A stretch of 5,380 nt of DNA from Caulobacterales bacterium RIFOXYB1_FULL_67_16 (GTDB lineage Bacteria > Pseudomonadota > Alphaproteobacteria > Caulobacterales > Caulobacteraceae), in NCBI GenBank assembly GCA_001796045.1, contig MGLN01000174.1:3291-8670 (forward strand), written 5' to 3'. The translations under genes were made by a program, and so were the position numbers. The notes under the pieces were generated by a model. The model worked only from the letters and a program-made list of their open reading frames with translations. It was not told the DNA's origin and made no database searches. Below are positions 1-5,380 of the stretch, piece by piece. Each line of letters opens with the position of its first letter. The first letter of the stretch is position 1.

Positions 1-458
1 GTGGCCTTGTACAGCAGGATGTCGGCGGCCTGGAGCACGGGGTAGGTATAGAGCCCGACCGAGGCCCGCTCCTTGTGCTTGCCCGACTTCTCCTTGAACT
101 GGGTCATCCGGTCCAGCCAGCCCAGGCGGGCGACGCAGTTGAAGATCCAGGCCAGTTCGGCATGGGCGCGTACGGCCGATTGCGGGAAGATGATCGACCG
201 GGCCGGATCCAGACCCGAGGCCAGATAGGCGGCGGCGATCTCGCGCGTCTGGGCGGCCAGCTTCTCGGGCTCCTGCCAGACGGTGATCGCATGCAGGTCG
301 GCGACGAAGACGAAAACCGGCGCGCCCTGGTCCTGCAGTTCGACGAACCGCTTCAGCGCGCCCAGGTAGTTGCCCAGGTGAAGCGCGCCGGAGGCCTGGA
401 TGCCGGACAGGATGCGGCGCGGGCCGGTGTAGAGGGCCGGAGGGGTTTGATCGGTCAT
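1..458 (-). CDS. trpS: Tryptophanyl-tRNA synthetase, N-terminal part (cut by window edge)
   Basis: This is a class I aminoacyl-tRNA synthetase that charges tRNA-Trp with tryptophan in the cytoplasm. The first 152 residues are visible; the family is usually about 330-350 residues, so the C-terminal half, including the KMSKS loop, lies beyond the left edge. The visible part has the TrpS version of the HIGH motif ([13 protein letters not shown], about residues 23-35). It also has VADLHAITV (about 51-59), the [10 protein letters not shown] segment (about 114-123) and [12 protein letters not shown] near the edge, which are all typical of bacterial TrpS. The ATG at 458 is the first usable start: the in-frame stretch upstream back to a TGA at 512-510 has no ATG, GTG or TTG. 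No clear Shine-Dalgarno precedes it; the leader is C-rich. It lies 123 bases downstream of murJ on the same strand and may be read from the same transcript or from its own promoter in that gap. Confidence 0.96.
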   Translation of the reverse strand, partial: MTDQTPPALYTGPRRILSGIQASGALHLGNYLGALKRFVELQDQGAPVFVFVADLHAITVWQEPEKLAAQTREIAAAYLASGLDPARSIIFPQSAVRAHAELAWIFNCVARLGWLDRMTQFKEKSGKHKERASVGLYTYPVLQAADILLYKA

Positions 459-500
459 GGGGTCGGGTCTCGGAAAGTCGGGGTCAGGCGTGACGAAGGC

Positions 501-520
501 GGCGGCGGTTCAGCCGCGCC
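501..520 (-). promoter_or_regulatory. GC-rich hairpin in the trpS leader
   Basis: In the transcript, GGCGCGG (520-514) can pair with CCG-C-CGCC (508-501), giving seven G-C pairs with one bulged C and a five-base loop, CTGAA. The loop contains most of the stop codon of the candidate leader ORF. The base of the stem overlaps the second Trp codon, so a ribosome paused there would prevent folding. It is followed by GCCTTCG rather than a T-run, so it is not a standard intrinsic terminator. In GC-rich DNA, stems like this can arise by chance. Confidence 0.25.
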
Positions 521-554
521 ATCGCCAGGTGGAGATCAGGCCCGAAAGGATCAT
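510..554 (-). promoter_or_regulatory. Candidate Trp-codon leader peptide upstream of trpS
   Basis: A short ORF starts at the ATG at 554-552 and ends at TGA 512-510, encoding MILSGLISTWRWRG. Trp codons are at positions 10 and 12 of 14 (527-525 and 521-519). It starts 27 bases after the murJ stop and ends 51 bases before the trpS ATG, in the same frame as trpS. Clustered Trp codons near the end of a tiny upstream ORF are the hallmark of Trp leader peptides, such as those before trpE in proteobacteria. The second Trp codon abuts a GC-rich hairpin. Against it: the Shine-Dalgarno is poor (only a GCGAG-like stretch), and there is no U-run terminator. Two Trp codons in one short GC-rich ORF can also occur by chance. 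The role is inference; the ORF and codons are directly visible. Confidence 0.22.
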
Positions 555-581
555 GGCTCGCGCTTATCGTCTCGGCGGGGT

Positions 582-2177
582 TCAGTCCAGACCGGAGACG
601 GCCGAACCGCCCGGCTCGCGGCGAAGGGTCGCCTTCAGCTCCGCCACGGTGACGGCGCGGAAGGCCAGAAGACAGGCGCCGTAGACGCCCGCGCCCAGGC
701 CGCAGACCGCGAGCACGGCGATCTCCTTGGCCAGAAGCCACTGGGCCAGAAGTCCATAGTTGATCCCCGCCAGCAGCAGCAGGCCGGCCATGACCCCGCT
801 GGCGGCCAGGACGCGGGCGATGCGAGACACGAAGGCTGGCGAGGGCCGCCAGGCGTTCTCGCGGATCAGAACGCCGCCCAGCAGGGCGACATTGACCCAG
901 GCCGATACGCTGGTGGCCACGGCCAGGCCCAGCACCCCGTCCCAGCCCTGGGCCCCGAACCAGAAGAACAAGCCCGAGCCGAGCACTACGGTGATGACCA
1001 CCGCCGTCACGGCGAAATACATGGGCCGGCGCGTGTCCTCTCGCGCGAAGAAGGGCGGGGTCAGGACCTTGGCCAGGACGAAGGCCGGCACGCCCCAGGC
1101 GAACTGGCGCAGCACGTCGGCGGTGCGGGCGGCGTCGGCGCTGGTGAAGGCGCCCCGCGTCACCGTGGCGTCGATGATGAAGAAGGGAATGACGAACAGG
1201 GCCACGGCGGCGGGCAGGGTGAAGGCCATGGCCAGGTTGATCCCGTCGTCCAGCGTCTTCTGCCCGCCCGCGTGATCGCCGGAGACGAAGGCCTTGGTCA
1301 GGCGCGGCACCAAAGCCAGGCCGATGGCCACCCCGACCAGACCCAGCGGCAGCTGGTACAGGCGGTCGGCGTTGTACAGCACCGAACGGGCGCCCGCGTC
1401 CGATCCGGCCAGGACCTGGGACACCACCGAGTTGACCTGCATCGCGCCCCCGGCCAGGGCGCCGGGCACCGCGAGCGCCAGGGTGCGTTTCACACTGGGG
1501 GTCAGGCGCGGCAGGCCCAGCTTCAGCCGCACCCCCAGACGACGCACGCCCCACCACAATAAGCCGGCCTGGACCACGCCCGAGACGGTGACGGCGGCGC
1601 TGGTGGCCAGCAGCACCGTCTCGCGCGACACCGGGAGGACGAAGCCGCCGATCAGGGGCGCCAGGGTGCACAGGTTCAGAAAGACCGGCACCGCCGCCGA
1701 CAGGGCGAAGCGTCCGCCCGTGTTCAGCACTCCCGACAGCAGGGAGGCGATGGTCATACAGGCCAGATACGGCATGGCCAGCTGGGTCGCGAGCACGGCG
1801 ACCCGCATCACCTCGGCGTCGTCCCTCCAGGCCGACAGCAGCAGGGGCACGATCCAGGGCATGGCGACCTGCAACAGGATGCAGAAGCCCGCGACCACGG
1901 CGAACATGAAGGACATGGCCTCAGAAGCGGTGACGGCCGCCGCCGCGTCCCCTTCCCGCGTCTTGACCCCGCCATAGACCGGCACGAAGGCCTGGGCGAA
2001 GGCGCCCTCGGCGAACAGGCGGCGGAACATGTTGGGCAGCATCAGGGCCGTGGACCAGACGTCCATCAGGGCGCCCTGGCCGAAGTTGGCCGACAGGGCC
2101 AGGTCGCGGCCGAAGCCCAGCAGGCGGCTGCCCAGCGTCAGCGTGGACTGAACCAGGGTGTTGCGGGCGAGGCTCAT
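582..2177 (-). CDS. murJ: Lipid II flippase MurJ (MviN family)
   Basis: This inner-membrane protein of the MOP superfamily moves lipid II to the periplasmic face for peptidoglycan synthesis. It has 531 residues, against 511 in E. coli, and is built mostly of hydrophobic segments consistent with about 14 transmembrane helices. The N-terminus carries the family signature: SRLLGFGRD (residues 17-25, with Arg18 and Arg24), then Asp39, then LPNMFRRLFAEGAFAQAFVPV (47-67) with Arg52, Arg53 and Glu57. The second half has YNADRLYQLPLGLVGVAIG (268-286), with Arg272 matching an arginine important in the E. coli cavity. Gln275 stands where E. coli has Glu273. The start is well fixed: the ATG at 2177 is preceded in frame by only 13 codons, none of them a start, back to the glnD stop. 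There is no Shine-Dalgarno; the 39-base leader is pyrimidine-rich. The gene follows glnD closely, as in other alphaproteobacteria, and is probably co-transcribed with it. Confidence 0.97.
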   Translation of the reverse strand: MSLARNTLVQSTLTLGSRLLGFGRDLALSANFGQGALMDVWSTALMLPNMFRRLFAEGAFAQAFVPVYGGVKTREGDAAAAVTASEAMSFMFAVVAGFCILLQVAMPWIVPLLLSAWRDDAEVMRVAVLATQLAMPYLACMTIASLLSGVLNTGGRFALSAAVPVFLNLCTLAPLIGGFVLPVSRETVLLATSAAVTVSGVVQAGLLWWGVRRLGVRLKLGLPRLTPSVKRTLALAVPGALAGGAMQVNSVVSQVLAGSDAGARSVLYNADRLYQLPLGLVGVAIGLALVPRLTKAFVSGDHAGGQKTLDDGINLAMAFTLPAAVALFVIPFFIIDATVTRGAFTSADAARTADVLRQFAWGVPAFVLAKVLTPPFFAREDTRRPMYFAVTAVVITVVLGSGLFFWFGAQGWDGVLGLAVATSVSAWVNVALLGGVLIRENAWRPSPAFVSRIARVLAASGVMAGLLLLAGINYGLLAQWLLAKEIAVLAVCGLGAGVYGACLLAFRAVTVAELKATLRREPGGSAVSGLD

Positions 2178-2216
2178 GCGGACCGGGAAGAGGAAGGGCT
2201 GGGAGGAGCCTGAGGC
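2178..2216 (-). other. glnD-murJ gap, pyrimidine-rich murJ leader
   Basis: The gap is 39 bases and has no promoter or terminator signature. In the transcript, 2208-2185 is pyrimidine at 22 of 24 positions and includes TCCTCC (2207-2202), which resembles the anti-Shine-Dalgarno itself rather than a binding site for it. The murJ start therefore lacks a purine-rich ribosome binding site. Translation may rely on an unstructured leader, ribosomal protein S1-type initiation, or ribosomes arriving from the glnD stop. Confidence 0.5.
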
Positions 2217-4922
2217 TTAGCGCGCTTCCGTCGGCGGCGATACGGGCTTGGCGCGGGTCCGCCGCCCCAGTTCGGAGACGTCGCGCGCGCTGGCGCGAGC
2301 CGAGGCGACCTTGCGGCCCTCCGGCGCCGGGGCGCGGCTGTCGAGCACGGCTTCCAGGGCGGCGCGCAGTTCGGCGACCCGCTGTTCCGAGGTGATCTTC
2401 CGCCCCTTGCGATCGACGACATAGAAGCTGTCGACCGCCCGCTCGCCATAGGAGGCGACATGGGCCGAGCGGATGTTCAGCCCCTCGTCGCTGAAGACTC
2501 GAGACAGGGCCGCCAGCAGGCCGGGCCGGTCCGCGCCCGACACCTCGACCACGGTGGCGGCCTCGCTGGCGTGGTGGTCGACCATGACCACGGGCCGCAC
2601 CTCGAAGGCGGCCTTTCTCGCATTGCCGGCGGGAACCGGCGCCTTGCCGATGCGGCCTTCGCCGCGCGCGGCCTTCTCCAGCGCCTCGATCAGGGTCTTC
2701 AGCCGACGCGGCTCGGCCTGGCCATAGGGCAGGCCCGCCCCGTCCTGAACCCGGAAGACGTCCAGAACCACCCCCTCGTCCGTCGTCGCCACCCGGGCGT
2801 CGGTGACGTCGGCCCCCAGGGCGGCCATGGTCTGGGCCAGGTCGGCGAACAGGCCCGGCCGGTCGAGCGCGGCGATGGAGATTTCCGTGGCTTGGACCGG
2901 CAGGCCCTCTACCGGAGTCAGGGGCGCGGCCTCGGCGGCGGCGCCGGTCTGGCGCGCCCGCTCGACCAGGGCCGGATGGGCCGCCAGCGGATCCTCGCGC
3001 GCCACGTCCTCGCCCCGGAACAGGGCGGCGACCTGATCATACAGGGTGCGCATCAGCTGGCCCTTCCAGCCGTTCCAAACCCCGGGTCCGACGGCGCGGA
3101 TATCGGCCACGGTCAGGACCAGCAACATCCGCAGCCGTTCGGGATCGCCCACCAGTTCGGCGAAGGCCCGGATGGTGGCCGGATCGGACAGGTCGCGCTT
3201 CTGGGCGTAGTCGGACAGGGCCAGGTGGCTGCGCACCAGCCAGACCACCAGCTCGATCCGGCGGGGATCGACACCCAGCCGCTCGCAGGCCCGGCGCGCG
3301 GCGATGGCGCCGTCCTCCAGCTGGCCCCGCTCGCCCCCCTTGCCGACGTCGTGCAGCAGCATGCCCAGCATCAGGGCTTCCATGTCCGAGATCAGATGAA
3401 CGATCTCGCTGGCCATCGGGTGGTCGGTCTTCAGCTTGCCGCGGGCGATGTCGTTGATGACGCCGATGGCCTGGAGCGTGTGCTCGTCCACCGTATAGGC
3501 GTGGTACATGTTGAACTGGGTCTGGCCGACGATCCGGCCCCATTCGGGCAGGAACCGCCCCAGCAGCCCGGTCTCGTTCATCAGTGTCAGGGTGCGATAG
3601 GGCCTCTGCCCGTGGGCCAGGATATTCAGGAAGGCGCGCGACGCCTCCGGGTCGCGGCGCAGCCGGGGCGTGACCAGAGACAGGGAGCGGGTGACGGCCG
3701 AAAAGGCGTCCGGATGCAGGTCCAGGTCGAGCCGGTCGGCATAGACGAACAGGGTCAAGAGCTTCAGCGGGTCGCGCTGAAACACCGAGGCGTCCTCGAC
3801 CGACAGCCGGCCCTGGTCGATCCAGAACCCCTCCACGTCCAGCTTGCGGCGGCTGGATCGGAACGGGATCATCAGGCGCGACAGGCCCTGGGCCGTCTTC
3901 TGCTGCCGGGCCTCCAGCTTGGCCGACATGGCCCGGGTCAGGGCGCCGACGTCGCGGGCGTACAGGAAGTAGCGGCGCATGAACCGCTCCACCGCCGGCT
4001 CGTCGCCCCGGCCCTGCCAGCCCATGCGCCGGGCGACCTCGGGCTGCATGTCGAAGGTCAGCTTCTCCTCCGCCCGCCCGGCGACCAGGTGCAGATGGAT
4101 CCGCACCCGCCACAGGAAGTCGAAGGCGTCATCCGAGACCCGACGTTCGCGCGGGGTGAACAGCTCGTCCATCACCGTCGCGCCCAGACGGCTGTCGGGC
4201 GCCAGGGATCGGGCGATCCAGTACAGGGTGTTCAGGTCGCGCAAGCCCCCCTTGCCGTCCTTGACGTTGGGTTCGACCTTGTAGCGGGTCACGCCCGCCT
4301 TCTGATGTCGTTCGGCCCGCTCTTCCAGCTTGGCCAGGATGAAGGGACGGGGATCGGCCTTGGCCACCATGTCGCGGAAGCGGCCGATCATCAGCTCGGA
4401 CAGGCGGGCGTCCCCCGCCAGAGGCCGCGCCTCCAAGAGGGTGGTCCGCACCGTCATATCCGTACGCCCCAGGCTGAGGCATTCGTCGATCGAGCGGACG
4501 GCCGGGCCGACCTTCACCCCCAGATCCCACAGGACGTAGAGGACGAACTCGACCACCTTGCCGCCGCGCAGCGTCGGCTTGGCCGGGCGCAGAAACAGCA
4601 GGTCCAGATCCGAATAGGGCGCCAGGACGCCCCGGCCGTAGCCGCCCACCGCCACCAGGGACAGGCGTTCGCTCTCGACCGGAGAGACCGGAAACAGGAC
4701 CTCGGTCGTCACTCGCCAAAGGGCCGCCAGCATGTCGTCGGCGGCGGCGGCGTAGAGCCGGGCGACCTCGCGCCCCTTCATCCCTCCGTCCAGCTTGCGC
4801 TCGGCCCGGGCGCGGGCGGCGTCATAGGCCTCGCGCAGAACGACAGAGACCGCCGCGCGCGGGTCTTCCGCGCGGGCGGCCTCGTCAAGGCGGTCATCCA
4901 GGCTGGGCGAAACAGGGGTCAT
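2217..4922 (-). CDS. glnD: Bifunctional PII uridylyltransferase / uridylyl-removing enzyme
   Basis: This cytoplasmic nitrogen sensor attaches UMP to PII proteins (GlnB/GlnK) when glutamine is low and removes it when glutamine is high. The PII state in turn controls glutamine synthetase adenylylation and NtrB/NtrC. It has 901 residues, typical for the family. Domains in order: a nucleotidyltransferase domain with GGYGRG (93-98) and SDLDLLF (104-110), whose Asp105/Asp107 are the expected metal ligands; the conserved NVKDGKGGLRDL (219-230); an HD hydrolase domain with His481, the His524-Asp525 pair in LLHDVGKG, and His566; then two ACT domains, starting about 678 (ALDRPGLFADLAQ) and 789 (GADRPGLLAALSR), which bind glutamine. 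Both catalytic sites look intact, so I infer both activities. A basic, Ala-rich tail of about 36 residues follows the second ACT domain. The ATG at 4922 fits the usual N-terminus length; only a weak GGGGCGGA stretch precedes it. It lies 45 bases after typA and 39 bases before murJ. Confidence 0.97.
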   Translation of the reverse strand: MTPVSPSLDDRLDEAARAEDPRAAVSVVLREAYDAARARAERKLDGGMKGREVARLYAAAADDMLAALWRVTTEVLFPVSPVESERLSLVAVGGYGRGVLAPYSDLDLLFLRPAKPTLRGGKVVEFVLYVLWDLGVKVGPAVRSIDECLSLGRTDMTVRTTLLEARPLAGDARLSELMIGRFRDMVAKADPRPFILAKLEERAERHQKAGVTRYKVEPNVKDGKGGLRDLNTLYWIARSLAPDSRLGATVMDELFTPRERRVSDDAFDFLWRVRIHLHLVAGRAEEKLTFDMQPEVARRMGWQGRGDEPAVERFMRRYFLYARDVGALTRAMSAKLEARQQKTAQGLSRLMIPFRSSRRKLDVEGFWIDQGRLSVEDASVFQRDPLKLLTLFVYADRLDLDLHPDAFSAVTRSLSLVTPRLRRDPEASRAFLNILAHGQRPYRTLTLMNETGLLGRFLPEWGRIVGQTQFNMYHAYTVDEHTLQAIGVINDIARGKLKTDHPMASEIVHLISDMEALMLGMLLHDVGKGGERGQLEDGAIAARRACERLGVDPRRIELVVWLVRSHLALSDYAQKRDLSDPATIRAFAELVGDPERLRMLLVLTVADIRAVGPGVWNGWKGQLMRTLYDQVAALFRGEDVAREDPLAAHPALVERARQTGAAAEAAPLTPVEGLPVQATEISIAALDRPGLFADLAQTMAALGADVTDARVATTDEGVVLDVFRVQDGAGLPYGQAEPRRLKTLIEALEKAARGEGRIGKAPVPAGNARKAAFEVRPVVMVDHHASEAATVVEVSGADRPGLLAALSRVFSDEGLNIRSAHVASYGERAVDSFYVVDRKGRKITSEQRVAELRAALEAVLDSRAPAPEGRKVASARASARDVSELGRRTRAKPVSPPTEAR

Positions 4923-4967
4923 GTCCGCCCCATATAGGCGCCAAACCCCCTACGCGTCAGTGAAGGA
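4923..4967 (-). other. typA-glnD gap
   Basis: The gap is 45 bases. In the transcript direction it reads from the typA TGA through a G-run (GTAGGGGG) and GGCGCC to GGGGCGGAC just before the glnD ATG, the only purine-rich candidate ribosome binding site. A TATATG sits about 10 bases before the start but has no properly spaced -35 element. No terminator hairpin with a T-run is seen, so read-through from typA into glnD is plausible but unproven. Confidence 0.45.
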
Positions 4968-5380
4968 TCACTCCGGGCGGACGCGCTTCTTGCGGAACGA
5001 CGGGTTCAGCACCTGCTTGCGCAGACGAATGGACTTCGGCGTCACCTCCACCAGCTCGTCGTCGTCGATATAGGCGATGGCCTGTTCCAGCGACATCTGA
5101 CGCGGCGGGGTCAGGCGCACGGCCTCGTCCTTGCCGGCGGCGCGGACGTTGGTCAGCTGCTTGCCCTTGATCGGGTTGACGTCCAGGTCGTCCCAGCGCG
5201 CGTTCTCGCCGATGATCATGCCCTGGTAGGTCTTTTCGCCGGCGCCGACGAACATGACGCCGCGGTCTTCCAGGTTCCACAGGGCGAAGGCGGCGGTCTC
5301 GCCGTCGGAGTTCGAGATCAGCACGCCCTTCAGACGGCCGGCGATGGCGCCCTTGTGCGGCTCATAGTGGCTGAACACCC
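4968..5380 (-). CDS. typA: Ribosome-associated GTPase TypA/BipA, C-terminal part (cut by window edge)
   Basis: This is the last 136 residues of a translational GTPase related to EF-G and LepA, which acts on ribosomes and in ribosome assembly, mainly under cold or other stress. The family is about 600-610 residues; the GTPase domain lies beyond the right edge. The visible part begins in the EF-G-like C-terminal region (FALWNLEDRGVMFVG, fragment residues 31-45). It continues into the domain unique to TypA: GMIIGENARWDDLDVNP (53-69), KGKQLTNVRA (71-80), DEAVRLTPP (84-92) and MSLEQAIAYIDDDELVEVTP (95-114). These match conserved TypA sequence closely. The protein ends with a basic tail, SFRKKRVRPE, and a TGA at 4970-4968. 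The reading frame is open to the window edge, so the GTG at 5378 is an internal valine, not a start. It is upstream of glnD on the same strand. Confidence 0.97.
   Translation of the reverse strand, partial: VFSHYEPHKGAIAGRLKGVLISNSDGETAAFALWNLEDRGVMFVGAGEKTYQGMIIGENARWDDLDVNPIKGKQLTNVRAAGKDEAVRLTPPRQMSLEQAIAYIDDDELVEVTPKSIRLRKQVLNPSFRKKRVRPE

Larger units (their letters stand above)
459..581 (-). other. murJ-trpS intergenic region / trpS leader
   Basis: This is the longest gap in the window (123 bases), three times the other two, so it has room for a promoter or leader for trpS. Read in the trpS direction it contains, in order, a 14-codon ORF with two Trp codons (554-510), a GC-rich hairpin (520-501) and a C-rich stretch (490-459: 17 C and 6 G in 32 bases) that runs up to the trpS ATG. 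I see no good -35/-10 pair, no AGGAGG-like site before trpS and no hairpin followed by a T-run that would terminate the murJ transcript. Confidence 0.6.

Noticed and set aside
484..522. Twelve-codon [15 protein letters not shown] in the trpS leader
   Set aside because: It has no ribosome binding site and no amino-acid bias linked to trpS, and it overlaps the Trp-containing ORF in another frame. It is also merely the end of the shadow frame above.
75..1562. Long plus-strand open frame (495 codons) opposite trpS and murJ
   Set aside because: It spans two well-identified minus-strand genes and their gap. Its composition is low-complexity Gly/Gln/Arg/Asp with no motif, so it is an antisense shadow of GC-rich coding DNA.
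484..1671. Minus-strand alternative-frame ORF overlapping murJ and ending in the trpS leader
   Set aside because: It is out of frame with MurJ, which has unmistakable family motifs. The product is Arg/Gly/Pro-rich with no membrane segments or domains.
2207..2217. Near-palindrome AGCCTGAGGCT at the glnD stop as a terminator
   Set aside because: The RNA stem would have only four pairs with a three-base loop and no T-run, too weak for an intrinsic terminator.
2460..4937. Very long plus-strand open frame (825 codons) opposite glnD
   Set aside because: The minus strand clearly encodes GlnD with all domains intact. The plus frame yields a Gln/Gly/His/Arg-rich sequence with no recognisable domain, as expected from the complement of GC-rich codons.
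4923..4967. TATATG upstream of glnD as a promoter -10 element
   Set aside because: No -35 element lies at a usable spacing (the nearest candidates are 2 or 22 bases away), and the start would be almost on the ATG, so it is not supportable as a promoter.
5376..5378. GTG as a start codon for a 136-residue protein
   Set aside because: The frame is open to the window edge and the sequence matches the C-terminal portion of TypA, so this is an internal valine of a truncated gene.

Overview
This is a GC-rich window, about two-thirds G+C by eye. Its four protein-coding genes all lie on the minus strand. Reading in the direction of transcription (right to left), they are the 3' end of typA (bipA), a complete glnD, a complete murJ (mviN), and the 5' end of trpS. 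The codon usage, the adjacent glnD-murJ pair and the protein sequences suggest an alphaproteobacterium. Caulobacteraceae (a Brevundimonas/Caulobacter-like organism) is my best guess, from general impression rather than any search. The glnD-mviN pairing is known from other alphaproteobacteria; it has been described as an essential operon in Sinorhizobium meliloti.

Layout: typA enters from the right edge and stops at 4968. A gap of 45 bases follows, then glnD (4922 to 2217). After 39 bases comes murJ (2177 to 582). After 123 bases comes trpS (458 to the left edge, cut off after 152 residues). The short gaps and shared strand suggest co-transcription of at least glnD-murJ, possibly all four. I see no convincing intrinsic terminator or sigma-70-type promoter in any gap. 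No RNA genes, mobile elements, CRISPR arrays or sizeable repeats are visible, and no gene-free stretch exceeds 123 bases.

The genes serve core growth functions: a ribosome-associated GTPase (TypA), the nitrogen/glutamine sensor that modifies PII proteins (GlnD), the lipid II flippase for peptidoglycan synthesis (MurJ) and tryptophanyl-tRNA synthetase (TrpS). They share growth-related roles but no single pathway, and I do not see an undescribed multi-gene system.

The one signal that might be new is in the 123-base leader of trpS. It holds a 14-codon ORF encoding MILSGLISTWRWRG, with two Trp codons next to a GC-rich hairpin that overlaps its end, followed by a C-rich stretch before the trpS start. 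This resembles a tryptophan-sensing leader peptide in front of a tryptophan-tRNA synthetase gene. It is speculative: there is no U-tract terminator and no strong ribosome binding site.
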